Positions 1 through 8,156 of a DNA stretch of 64,000 nt are shown in pieces (the first letter of the stretch is position 1; each line of letters starts with the position of its first letter). The notes beneath the pieces were generated by a model that made no database searches, was not told the DNA's origin, and worked only from the letters and a program-made list of their open reading frames with translations. Location: assembly GCA_023400055.1 (NCBI GenBank), contig JAEXFN010000046.1, forward strand, positions 11,883-75,882, given 5' to 3'. Made by a program: the position numbers and the translations under genes. The stretch comes from Bacillota bacterium (lineage in GTDB: Bacteria > Bacillota > UBA4882 > UBA8346).

Positions 1-254
1 GGATGATGCTGCTCGGCGCCAATGTCCTGATCCTGGATGAACCCACCAACCATCTCGATCTGGAATCGATCACCGCCTTGAATAACGGGCTGATCAACTT
101 CAAGGGGACGCTGCTCTTCGCCTCGCACGATCACCAGTTCGTGCAGACCGTCGCCAACCGGATCATCGAGTTGACCCCGGAGGGCCTGATCGACCGCCGG
201 ATCAGCTACGACGAGTATCTGGAGAGCCAGGGGCAGTTGCAACAGGCCGGTTAA
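1..254 (+). CDS. ABC-F family ATPase, C-terminal end (5' truncated by window)
   Basis: Only the last 83 or so codons are present. The visible part holds the Walker B segment ILDEPTNHLD followed by the switch segment FASHDHQFV, both typical of the second ATPase domain of ABC-F proteins, which have no membrane domain and act on the ribosome (translation factors or antibiotic-target protection). The Glu and His of the catalytic region are intact. The product ends a few residues after the nucleotide-binding domain, without a long C-terminal extension. The upstream portion lies outside the window, so the subfamily cannot be told. A clean Rho-independent terminator follows the stop. Confidence 0.88.
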   Translation, partial: MMLLGANVLILDEPTNHLDLESITALNNGLINFKGTLLFASHDHQFVQTVANRIIELTPEGLIDRRISYDEYLESQGQLQQAG

Positions 255-315
255 GACGATCGGCCGGTTGGCCCCGGGACATTGGACTGGAAGCGAGACT
301 TGCATGAGAACTGCC

Positions 316-344
316 AATAACCCCGCACGGGGTTATTTTGGTTT
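316..344 (+). terminator. Rho-independent terminator after ABC-F gene
   Basis: A perfect 9-bp stem (AATAACCCC, loop GCAC, GGGGTTATT) is followed by TTGGTTT. It lies 62 bases after the stop codon of the ABC-F gene. Confidence 0.8.
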
Positions 345-376
345 AAGGGATTCCGTAGTGCCGGCCGGAGAAACAG

Positions 377-754
377 GGACAGCGGGCGGGGCGGCCGGGA
401 CGGGAGCCGGTCCCGCTTCCCCGAGGCTCAGGGCAACTAGGATATGAACCGGTCCGACCGGGATACGCCATGAATGAGTAAGGATAATGATTGGTCCTGT
501 TTCCCCAAGCTTTGGGGAAACAGGGATAGGACCCGGGAATGCAGGGATGGTCCTCGGGGAAGCAGGAATGAAACGATCCCTTACAAGGATACGAGGATCC
601 TATGAAAGGATCAACCGATCCCTTACGAGGACGGAACGATCCCTGACACGGATACGAGCATCCCTAACAAGGACACGGGGATCCCTTGAAAGGATCCGGC
701 CATCCCTAACACGGATGAAAGCATCCCTTACAAGACCAAAGACTGTCCTAGATA
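377..754. repeat. Degenerate 21-bp-period tandem array (array 1)
   Basis: About 18 consecutive 21-base units can be laid out from 377 (377, 398, 419 ... 734). Most begin with GGA, and the better conserved units from about 566 onward read roughly GGATACGAGCATCCCTAAC. Unit length stays exactly 21 although the sequence between the GGA anchors diverges strongly toward the left end. One unit pair contains a perfect 11-bp hairpin (498-508 with 512-522, TGTTTCCCCAA). Because 21 is a multiple of three, the array is open in several frames and yields heptad-repeat ORFs (for example 487-822 with SLTRxRx heptads). I regard these as by-products, as no clear gene signal is present. Confidence 0.8.
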
Positions 755-946
755 TCGCTGCATGGATCCGAGCCGGACGGAGCGCCGGGGAGACGACTTT
801 TGTCAATTCGGCGTTAGAATGATCGGTTTTTTGATCATACAAAATCGATACTGCAAACCGCTTTCGGGATGTTATGATAGAGTCGGATGAAGAAACTTTA
901 TGGATTGGCAGCGATGATGAGAAAAAGAAGGGAAGCGTTGCGGTTA

Positions 947-1588
947 ATGAAGAACCTTTTTGTATTGGGCGACAGTATCTCGATTCATTACGGCCCCGAT
1001 TTGCAACGGATGCTCGCGGGCAAGCTGGGTTACGACCGCAAAGGGTCGGCGCAGATTCAGGCGGCGTTGCAGGATCTGGATCAGGCTCAGGTCGAGGGGG
1101 CCAACGGCGGCGACAGCCGGATGGTGCTGGCCTACCTCCAGGCGGAACTTGACACGATCCGGCGTCATTCGAATCTGCTCTTGTTGAATTGCGGCCTGCA
1201 CGACTTGCGGACCGAGCCCGATTCCCTCAAGAAACAGGTCGAACTGGCCGAGTATCAAGCCAATCTGCGGGCCGCGCTCCGGCTGATCCGGGACCGGGCG
1301 GCGGCGCTGCAACCCTATTGGGTGCGGACGACGCCGGTGGACAGCGCGCACCACAACCGGCTGGCGGCTCACTTCCGCCGCTTCGCCGAGGATGTGGTCG
1401 CTTACAACCGGGCGGCCGACGCGCTCATGGCCGAGTTCGGCGTGCCCGTGATCGACCTGTATGGCTTCACCCGCCAGCTGGGCGAGGACGTTTACCACGA
1501 CCACGTTCATTTCAAAGAGCCGGTCCGGGCGCTGCAAGCCGCGTTTATCGCCGGCCATCTGCTGGCCTGGACGGAAGCGACCGTGTGA
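947..1588 (+). CDS. SGNH/GDSL-type hydrolase
   Basis: About 213 residues. Family blocks are visible in order: block I FVLGDSIS with the nucleophilic Ser almost at the N-terminus, a block III-like LNCGLHDL, and a C-terminal HDHVHF carrying the Asp-x-x-His pair. The family covers esterases, lipases and acyl or carbohydrate-ester hydrolases; the substrate cannot be read from sequence. In-frame starts at 887, 914 and 917 exist, but the start at 947 (MKNLFVLGDS) places block I where the family has it, and a purine-rich GAAGGGAAG lies upstream. No signal peptide is evident with this start, suggesting a cytoplasmic enzyme. The next gene, an amidohydrolase, follows after 104 bases in the same direction. 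Confidence 0.8.
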   Translation: MKNLFVLGDSISIHYGPDLQRMLAGKLGYDRKGSAQIQAALQDLDQAQVEGANGGDSRMVLAYLQAELDTIRRHSNLLLLNCGLHDLRTEPDSLKKQVELAEYQANLRAALRLIRDRAAALQPYWVRTTPVDSAHHNRLAAHFRRFAEDVVAYNRAADALMAEFGVPVIDLYGFTRQLGEDVYHDHVHFKEPVRALQAAFIAGHLLAWTEATV

Positions 1589-1692
1589 ACGCCGTCGCCG
1601 ATCCAATGCCTTTACTCTACTGCCCGGTGGGGGCGATCCGTTGGGTTGGCGGGAGTAATTCCGAGGCAATACGGCGATAAGGGGGTCAATCG

Positions 1693-2514
1693 ATGATCAT
1701 TGACGGGCACGCGCATGCTTGCGGCGATTTTTTAAAGCGCGACCAGCTCCTGAAGATTCTGGCCGAAAACGGGGCCGACCGGGTGGCATTATGTCCCGGC
1801 GAGCTTAACAGCGCCAAGAACTACCATTTGCCGAACCTGGCCCAAAAATATCCCCAAAAAGATTTCAGCGCCACAGTCAATAACATCATCAAAATAACTG
1901 TCGCCTTGACCGGCAAGGCCGGGCAGATCGATGCGGGGAACGATTATGTTTACGGGTTGGCGCGGCAGGCGCCGGAACGGATCAGTCAGTTTTATTGGGT
2001 CGATCCCGGTGCGTCGGAGGTCGTCGCCAAGCTGGACCGGGAGTACGGACGGATGGGTTTTGCAGGGCTCAAGCTGCATCAATGCTGGAATAGGTTCGAC
2101 CTGCGCCTGGGCTATATGGATGACATCGCCGAATGGGCCGGCGGCAAGAGCTTGCCCGTCTTTATCCATCTCGGCAGTCAGCGGGACGCCGTGGCCATGG
2201 CGGAGTTGATCCGGCGGCACCCGGACACCAACTTTATTATCGCGCACCTGATCGGCCTGGCGGTCTTCGCCGACGCGTTGCGCGATCGAGCCAACGCCTT
2301 CTTTGACACCTCGGGTTATCAATTGATCCCGGAAAAGAAATTGCTGGCGGCTATCGACCGCTTCGGTGCGGTCCGGCTGGTGATGGGCTCCGACACTCCC
2401 TATGGCCGGGACAATCTGCGTCACTCCATCGCCCGGATTCGCGGCTTGAAATTACCGGAGCGCGAGCAGGAACTGATCTTGGGCGGCAACATGCAAAGCT
2501 TGTTGCATTTATAA
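1693..2514 (+). CDS. Amidohydrolase-2 family (TIM-barrel metal-dependent hydrolase)
   Basis: 273 residues. Metal-ligand landmarks of the amidohydrolase superfamily are visible: HAHACGD at residues 6-12 (HxH on strand 1), the strand-4 to strand-6 region with KLHQCW and the His of FIIAHLIG, and the terminal Asp in MGSDTPYG. This pattern fits the amidohydrolase-2 group (decarboxylases and lactonases such as the ACMSD-like enzymes), but the substrate is not predictable. A strong AAGGGGG ribosome site lies 7 bases before the ATG. It may be cotranscribed with the upstream GDSL hydrolase, which could suggest related small-ester or ring substrates; that is inference. Confidence 0.85.
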   Translation: MIIDGHAHACGDFLKRDQLLKILAENGADRVALCPGELNSAKNYHLPNLAQKYPQKDFSATVNNIIKITVALTGKAGQIDAGNDYVYGLARQAPERISQFYWVDPGASEVVAKLDREYGRMGFAGLKLHQCWNRFDLRLGYMDDIAEWAGGKSLPVFIHLGSQRDAVAMAELIRRHPDTNFIIAHLIGLAVFADALRDRANAFFDTSGYQLIPEKKLLAAIDRFGAVRLVMGSDTPYGRDNLRHSIARIRGLKLPEREQELILGGNMQSLLHL

Positions 2515-2586
2515 AAGCGTTGTGACGTGACGAACCCGGTCTGAAGAGCGGAGGGCCTTAGCGCCTCGACGAAGCGAGCTTCGCTG

Positions 2587-2757
2587 TTAATGCACCCGCG
2601 CGTGCTTCTCCAGGACCTTGATCAGTTGTTCTTTCTGCTGATAGGAAAGGGAACCGACCCGGGTCGTGCCGAACGAATCCCGGATAATCTGGTTGATCTG
2701 CGGCCAACCGTATCCGGACGAATGCAACTGTTCGAAAAGTTCTTTTAAGCGTTCCAA
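2587..2757 (-). CDS. Small conserved-looking hypothetical protein
   Basis: I chose the TTG at 2757 because AAGGGGG lies 8 bases upstream of it; the reading frame stays open to a TTG at 2793, giving at most 68 residues. The product (about 56 residues) is predicted helical, beginning MERLKELFEQL and ending KVLEKHARVH, with central GYGWPQINQII and RVGSLSYQQKEQL segments. These resemble a short helix-turn-helix or two-helix adaptor fold. Charge and hydrophobic spacing look like real coding sequence rather than a shadow. I do not recognise the family. It is convergent with the amidohydrolase gene and 72 bases from it. Confidence 0.5.
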   Translation of the reverse strand: MERLKELFEQLHSSGYGWPQINQIIRDSFGTTRVGSLSYQQKEQLIKVLEKHARVH

Positions 2758-3144
2758 AAGTATGGCCCCCTTACGCACTGGTTTTGTTACCAATATTGAC
2801 GCCGGCCCCCAAAAATATACATTGTATCTATTATTTTTATTTCATTTCGCGCCCAAATATTCCGACCGCCCAGTTCAATTCGATAATATTAGCATCAATG
2901 CCAAGCAAGATTTTCGATGCGGACCGGAATATTTCGGGCGGGCTTTTTGCAACGGACCCGGCGCCCTTTGGGCGGAAACACTGGAGCATAAGGCCATGAT
3001 CCCCTGATTTCAAGGTTTGCCAGATTTGTTAATTCTGCGCTAAGAAATGGTCAAATCACGCAACCCGAAAGGTTGATGCGATATAATGAAACAGGAGCAT
3101 CCAATCCATGACGATAGCTTGATATTAGCAAAGGAGCATGACCT
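2758..3144. other. AT-rich intergenic region, 387 bp
   Basis: No convincing gene. It contains an inverted repeat AAATATTCCG (2855-2864) / CGGAATATTT (2925-2934) and a GC-rich GGGCGGGC followed by TTTTT at about 2936-2948. It probably holds the promoters for the flanking divergent genes, but no clear -35/-10 pair was found. Confidence 0.4.
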
Positions 3145-4008
3145 ATGCCCGTAACCGATTTCAGCCGGATTTTATTGGTCAGCGACATGGACGGCACCCT
3201 GTTGGACGGCCAGTCGCGGATTAGCCAGGAAAACCGGGCGGCTTTGGCCTATTTCGCCGCGCACGGCGGCTTATTCACCATCGCCACCGGCCGGATGGAA
3301 CGCTCTGTCGAAGCCTATCTGCCGTTGCTGCCGGTGAATGTGCCGACGGTCCTCTATAATGGGGCGGTGATCTATGATACGGCGGCCCGGCGGCGCTTGT
3401 TTGAAGTCAGTCTGGCGGATTCCGTCCACGTCCAGGCGGTGCTGCGGACTCTGGTCGGACAATTTCCGGAGCTTGGCATCGAGGTCTATCACGGTGAACA
3501 TATCTATTTCCTGCAACGCAACGACGAAACCGAAAAACACAAGGCTAAAGAGGGCTTTATCTCCGGCTTGACTCCTCTGGAACAGATCCCGAAGCCCTGG
3601 ACCAAGGTCCTGTTGTCCTGGGAACCGGCCAAGCTGGCAACGGTGGAAGCCGCCTTGCCGCGACGGCCCGAGCTGTTCCGGACGGTCTACTCCGAGCCGC
3701 AGTTCCTGGAGCTGCTGCCGCCGGGCGTTTCCAAGGGAGCCGCCCTGCGCAGGCTGATTCGGCTGATGGGCCGGACCGACCTGACCTTGGTCTGCATCGG
3801 CGACAATCCCAACGACCAGGAGATGATCGAAACCGCCGATCTGGGCATCGCGGTCGCCAATGCCCATCCGGCCTTGAAAGCGGCGGCGGACTTGGTCACG
3901 GTCCACCACGACGCCCACGCCCTGGCCGAAGTGGTGACCTATTTGCAAAACGCCTCAGGGCCTTGGGTCGACCGGGAAGAGATGCAGCTTTTCCGGCGCG
4001 ATGCTTAA
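3145..4008 (+). CDS. Cof-type HAD-superfamily hydrolase
   Basis: 287 residues. HAD motif I DMDGTLL (Asp14 nucleophile, Asp16 acid/base), motif II around IATGR, motif III Lys in KGAALRRL and motif IV GDNPNDQEM are all present in order, and the large C2-type cap between motifs II and III places it in the Cof/YbjI group, which dephosphorylates sugar phosphates, flavin intermediates or PLP. It is cytoplasmic, with no signal sequence. The ribosome site AAAGGAG lies 8 bases upstream. The last 54 bases overlap the 3' end of the opposing ABC ATPase gene, so both C-termini are encoded in the same DNA. Confidence 0.9.
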   Translation: MPVTDFSRILLVSDMDGTLLDGQSRISQENRAALAYFAAHGGLFTIATGRMERSVEAYLPLLPVNVPTVLYNGAVIYDTAARRRLFEVSLADSVHVQAVLRTLVGQFPELGIEVYHGEHIYFLQRNDETEKHKAKEGFISGLTPLEQIPKPWTKVLLSWEPAKLATVEAALPRRPELFRTVYSEPQFLELLPPGVSKGAALRRLIRLMGRTDLTLVCIGDNPNDQEMIETADLGIAVANAHPALKAAADLVTVHHDAHALAEVVTYLQNASGPWVDREEMQLFRRDA

Positions 4009-4989
4009 AGTCACCGTTCCCGCGGCGAGATCGGCCGCGCTGTCCATAAAGACGGTACTCCGGCCCAACTGGACCAGATAGCGGAAGTAGCCGCCGGAGA
4101 ATACTTTTTCAACGATCCGGCCCTCAAAATGCAGGACGCCGGGGTCCGAGACCGGCAACCCGAGATCGGCAGCGCGGAAAACGGCTTTGACCGGTCCATC
4201 CGCCAGATCGGTCCGGGCGATCCGGACCTCATCCACCGCGACCCACCCGCCGCGCACCTCGCCGTCCAAACTGTTGGAATTACCCAAAAACTCGGCCACG
4301 AACTGGCAGGCCGGACGGCGGTACACCGCTTCGGGGCGGCCCATCTGCAACATCCGGCCTTGATTCATTATCATCACCGCGTCGGAGATGGTGAGCGCCT
4401 CTTCCTGGTCATGGGTGACATAGAGCGCGGTCACGCCCAACCGCTTTTGGATGGCGCGGATCTCGAAGCGCAGCTTCTGCCGGACCTTGGCGTCGAGATT
4501 CGACAGCGGCTCATCGAGCAGGATGATCTGGGGATCGACCGCCAACGACCGCGCTAGCGCCACCCGCTGTTGCTGGCCGCCGGAGATCTGGTTGGGATAG
4601 CGTTCTTTGGCGATGCCCGGATCGATCTCCACCACTTCCAACATGCGCAGGACCTTTTGCTCAATGGCCGCGGCCGGCAGCTTCATCAGCTTCAGGCCGT
4701 AGGCGATGTTTTGGAAGATGGTCATGTGCGGCCAGAGGGCGTAATTTTGAAAGACCATCGTCGCCCCTTTCTGCTGAATGGGCCGGCCGGTGACATCGGC
4801 GCCGTTGAAAAGGATGCGGCCGCGGTCGGCCGGCAAGAATCCGGCTAGAATCTTCAACAGCGTGGTCTTGCCGCAGCCGCTCGGCCCGACCACCGCGGTC
4901 AGGGTGCCCGGCTGCAGTTGAAACGAGACATCTTGCAACGCAAACGTATCACGCTGATAACTCTTGAACAGATTAACCACTTCAATCAT
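3955..4989 (-). CDS. ABC importer ATP-binding protein (PotA/FbpC-like, with TOBE region)
   Basis: 344 residues. Walker A GPSGCGKTT (about 34-42), Q-loop VFQNYALWPHM, signature ISGGQQQR, Walker B IILLDEPLSN and switch His in YVTHDQEE are intact. The roughly 110 residues after the ATPase domain form a TOBE-type regulatory domain, as in polyamine, iron, sulfate and aminoethylphosphonate importers. It is the last gene of a binding protein-permease-permease-ATPase operon and energises the two permeases encoded just upstream. Its 3' end overlaps the opposing HAD gene by 54 bases. The substrate is not determined by the ATPase. Confidence 0.92.
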   Translation of the reverse strand: MIEVVNLFKSYQRDTFALQDVSFQLQPGTLTAVVGPSGCGKTTLLKILAGFLPADRGRILFNGADVTGRPIQQKGATMVFQNYALWPHMTIFQNIAYGLKLMKLPAAAIEQKVLRMLEVVEIDPGIAKERYPNQISGGQQQRVALARSLAVDPQIILLDEPLSNLDAKVRQKLRFEIRAIQKRLGVTALYVTHDQEEALTISDAVMIMNQGRMLQMGRPEAVYRRPACQFVAEFLGNSNSLDGEVRGGWVAVDEVRIARTDLADGPVKAVFRAADLGLPVSDPGVLHFEGRIVEKVFSGGYFRYLVQLGRSTVFMDSAADLAAGTVTLSIAPEKLHLFPVDPRP

Positions 4990-5076
4990 TCGCTAACTGC
5001 ACCTCTTTTTCAGCTGAAAAGGTTGAAACGCCAGTCGTCGTTACGAAATAGCCAGCGCTACTTCAGGGCATTGCTG

Positions 5077-5871
5077 TTACAATGAGCCGAACGAAGCCAG
5101 ATGCTCGGCTTTGATATAGCGTTCCATCACCAGCAGCATCAGCACGCCGGGAATGGTCAACAGCAGGGAGGCCACCGAGGCCACCTGCATTTCATAGCCC
5201 ATCGCCGTTTTATACATGAAGACCGACAGGGTTTGGGTATAGGGCGCGCCGATCAACAGCGATCCCGGAAATTCGTCGAGCGAATAGAGGAAGACCAGGA
5301 TGGCCGAGGCGATGATCCCCGGCAGGGCCAGGGGCAAGCTGACCGTGAAGAAGGTCTTCAGGGACGAAGCGCCCAGGTTGTAGGCGGCCAGCTCCATATC
5401 CAGCGGGATCGATTCGAAGACCGAGACCATGATCCAGAGCGCGTAGATGAGCCCGCCGGCCAGGTGCACCAGGACCACGCCGGCGATGGTTCCCACCAGA
5501 TTCCATTTATAGAACAGGACCATCGTGTTGACGAAGATCGGCAGTTGCGGGAAGGCCTGCGGCAACAGGAACACCAGCATCAAAAGGACCTTGGCCGGGA
5601 ACTGCTTCCGCACCAGTTGGTAGGCGAAGGGTATCGTCAGCAGCATGGCGAAGACGGTTGTCAGCGTGGCGATGATCAGCGAATTGATCAAGGCCTGAAT
5701 GATCAGGGTGTCGCCGATCTTGGCCCAGTAAAACCAGGACAATTGCTGCGGGAACAGGTTCGGCCAATACCATTGCTTCGCGAACGACCAGATGACCAGC
5801 GAAGAGAGCGGGCCGAAGATGACGAAAATGCCGATAAGATAGATGATGGGGCGCCAGAATCGCTGTTTCAT
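5077..5871 (-). CDS. ABC importer inner-membrane permease (PotC-type)
   Basis: 264 residues with about six hydrophobic segments and the conserved EAA loop LGASSLKTFFTVSLPLALPGI that docks on the ATPase. It begins with ATG overlapping the stop of the preceding permease (ATGA, 5868-5871), indicating translational coupling. It forms the heterodimeric channel with the 5868-6707 product. An 87-base gap separates it from the ATPase gene. Confidence 0.92.
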   Translation of the reverse strand: MKQRFWRPIIYLIGIFVIFGPLSSLVIWSFAKQWYWPNLFPQQLSWFYWAKIGDTLIIQALINSLIIATLTTVFAMLLTIPFAYQLVRKQFPAKVLLMLVFLLPQAFPQLPIFVNTMVLFYKWNLVGTIAGVVLVHLAGGLIYALWIMVSVFESIPLDMELAAYNLGASSLKTFFTVSLPLALPGIIASAILVFLYSLDEFPGSLLIGAPYTQTLSVFMYKTAMGYEMQVASVASLLLTIPGVLMLLVMERYIKAEHLASFGSL

Positions 5872-6707
5872 TTTGCCAGCACCTTTTTTAAATAATAATA
5901 GGCTCCGCCCAGCGACAGCAGGAAGGAGATCAGCCCCAGGGCGTTGGCGGTCGCCAGATCATTTTGGTAGGTCAGCCGGTAGTAGAGGTCGACCATCAGC
6001 ATCTGCGGACCGTTCCCGTTGCCCATCATCGCCGGGATCGAGAAAGAGGTCATCATCGAGGTGAAGATGAGGACCGCGCTGACCGCGATCGAGCGGAACG
6101 ACATCGGCAGCAGAACGTCCTTGACCTGCCGGAGGTAGCTCGCGCCCAGATTTTGGGCGGCCTGCAGATAGGAGTCGGGAATGATTTTAAAGGGCGCCAT
6201 GATCAATAGCAGCGCCAGCGCCATGTTCTTCCAGACCAGCGCGATGACGATTCCGAGCGGGCTGTAAGCGATGGAAGGCGGCCGGTCCAACTGGACCAGC
6301 CCGGCCAGGCCGAGTAGGGAATTGAGGATGCCGTGCGGCGCCAGAAAGACGCGCATGGCATGGCCGACCACCACGAACGGGATGAACAGCGGAATTTTGA
6401 ACAGGAATTCCAACACCCGGTCTTCCTTTAACCGCAGGTATGCTCCGATGGCGATGGTCAACAGCAAGGTGATCAGCAGAGCGCATCCCGATAGGACGAT
6501 CGTGTAGAGGATATCGTAACCGTAGAAATGAAACGCCTTGACGAATCCCTCCAGCGAAAGCCGGCCATCCTTGGTGAAGCTCTGCCCGATCAGTACGAAA
6601 AAAGGCGCCACGAATACGACGCCAACCAACAAAACCGAGGGAACGATGAAAGTTCCCCCGGCCAATCCAGTCCAGATAGGTCGTTTGATTTTTGCTTTGG
6701 CGATCAT
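5868..6707 (-). CDS. ABC importer inner-membrane permease (PotB-type)
   Basis: 279 residues, six or so membrane helices, EAA motif in QNLGASYLRQVKDVLLPMS. The N-terminus carries a short cytoplasmic basic stretch (MIAKAKIKRP) before the first helix. It follows the solute-binding protein gene after 12 bases and overlaps the next permease by four. The pairing of this with a PotC-type partner is typical for importers of polyamines, ferric ion, thiamine or phosphonates. Confidence 0.92.
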   Translation of the reverse strand: MIAKAKIKRPIWTGLAGGTFIVPSVLLVGVVFVAPFFVLIGQSFTKDGRLSLEGFVKAFHFYGYDILYTIVLSGCALLITLLLTIAIGAYLRLKEDRVLEFLFKIPLFIPFVVVGHAMRVFLAPHGILNSLLGLAGLVQLDRPPSIAYSPLGIVIALVWKNMALALLLIMAPFKIIPDSYLQAAQNLGASYLRQVKDVLLPMSFRSIAVSAVLIFTSMMTSFSIPAMMGNGNGPQMLMVDLYYRLTYQNDLATANALGLISFLLSLGGAYYYLKKVLAK

Positions 6708-6719
6708 TGGCGAAGTTCC

Positions 6720-7865
6720 TTACCGAATATTTTCGAAGGCATCCAGCAGGTCCGTCTTATACTGGGCCAGCATGAATACCTGGCTAAAGCGGTTGAGGTC
6801 GTTGGGCGTAATGTCCTTGAACAGACCGCTCTTGGCCGCCGGGGACGATTTGGGCAGCACGGCGGTGGGGTCAATCCCGGGATACCAGTTGTACTGGTCC
6901 ACAATCACCTTGGCTTGGGTTTCGGGTGAGGCCAGGAACTGGGCGAATTTTACGGCGTCGGCTCGATGGGCGGCCTTGGCCGGGATGACGATGTACATCG
7001 GTTGGCCGGGCATGCCCGGGCCGAGCAGTTTCAGTTTGATATTGGGGTTCATTCGGCCGTTGGCGACGTCGGAATAGAACATGTCGACCCAGACCGGGCC
7101 CATGGCGATCTCGCCCCGGTTCAGCTGATCCAGCGTACCCTGATTGCCGTTGGTGTAGGTTACCGGCAGGGATTTCAGCTGTTTCAAGATAGCGGTCCAT
7201 TTGGTTTCCAGTTTGGGATCATAGGGACCTTTGCTCAGTTGTTTGTAATCGCCCGTTTTGGCGTAGACGTAGGCGGTCACCATAGCGACGCCGCTCATGC
7301 CGTTCTTGACGCCGTTATATCCGAATTGATTGGGGTTCGCCTTGATCCAGGCTTCCAGTTCGTCGATGGTCTGGGGGACCTTCTTCACTTTCTGGGAGTC
7401 ATAAGCGATGGCGGTCTGGCTTTGGAACAGCGGAATCACATAACCATCGACGTTTGCGCCGAGGCTGTTCTTAGCGCTGTCACCGATTACAAACTTGGCG
7501 ACATTGGTCATTTTCACGTATTTAGTCAATAAACCTTCTTTGAGTAACTCACTCATGATTCCCTGATGGACGATGGCCACGTCGATATCGTACGTTTTCA
7601 TGCCGGCATCTTTTTGCGCCTTAAGCTTGTCAAAGATTTTCCGGCTGCCGTCATCGCCAGGGCCGGTGCCGACCACGTTCAATTTGAGATAGGGGTATTT
7701 TTGGGCAATGAGTGGCGCGACATGGAGTCGTTGCAATTCCTCCATGTTGGTGTCGCCGGCCGTTGCGATGTTCAAAGTGACCGGGTTGGCCGCCAAGATG
7801 GCATTTCCGGCGAATACGGCGCTTAACAGAACCAACGCCAGCGTGAACAGGAGCATCCGCTTCAA
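6720..7865 (-). CDS. ABC transporter extracellular solute-binding protein
   Basis: 381 residues. A typical signal peptide (basic start, hydrophobic core LLFTLALVLLSAVFAG, Ala-x-Ala-like end) is followed by a mature two-lobe binding protein of the family-1/PotD-like class; there is no lipobox Cys, so anchoring may be by an uncleaved signal. The start is TTG at 7863-7865: AAGGAGGG lies exactly 7 bases upstream, whereas the in-frame ATG at codon 4 would be 16 bases away. It is the first gene of the transporter operon. The overall look (IATAGDTNM, MPGQPMYIVIPA) recalls the YnjB group of unknown ligand; I cannot name the substrate. Confidence 0.87.
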   Translation of the reverse strand: MKRMLLFTLALVLLSAVFAGNAILAANPVTLNIATAGDTNMEELQRLHVAPLIAQKYPYLKLNVVGTGPGDDGSRKIFDKLKAQKDAGMKTYDIDVAIVHQGIMSELLKEGLLTKYVKMTNVAKFVIGDSAKNSLGANVDGYVIPLFQSQTAIAYDSQKVKKVPQTIDELEAWIKANPNQFGYNGVKNGMSGVAMVTAYVYAKTGDYKQLSKGPYDPKLETKWTAILKQLKSLPVTYTNGNQGTLDQLNRGEIAMGPVWVDMFYSDVANGRMNPNIKLKLLGPGMPGQPMYIVIPAKAAHRADAVKFAQFLASPETQAKVIVDQYNWYPGIDPTAVLPKSSPAAKSGLFKDITPNDLNRFSQVFMLAQYKTDLLDAFENIR

Positions 7866-8156
7866 GAAAAATCCCTCCTTAACTTTTGCGAAAAATACGT
7901 TACTTTATTAATTTCTAAGATAAAAAATCAAGATTATTGGCGAATTAAGAACCAATTGACCTTCAATTAATCTTTGGCGCAATTAAACCAAAGGTCCTCT
8001 TAGGCCAGCTGGCAAGCTTTTATAAGTTTAACAATGATAAAAAGTTTCCAAGTGAAGCAGGTTAAGCGGACCCTTATCACGAAGAATAACGTTTAACAAT
8101 AATTAAGGAGCGGAGCGATTGGTCATACCGGTCGCAATCATAAGAGGTGATTGCCT
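7866..8156. other. Divergent intergenic region
   Basis: 291 AT-rich bases between the transporter operon and lpdA, which must carry two outward promoters. Several TTGRYY and TAATAA-like hexamers occur but none at convincing spacing. No terminator or structured element recognised. Confidence 0.35.

Noticed and set aside
487..822. 111-residue plus-strand ORF with SLTRxRx heptads
   Set aside because: Explained by the 21-bp period of array 1, which keeps frames open; no domain resemblance. Listed only as a possibility in the findings.
2855..2948. Terminator for the small hypothetical gene
   Set aside because: The inverted repeat arms are 60 bases apart and the GC-rich part is not nested with them; it lies upstream, not downstream, of that minus-strand gene.
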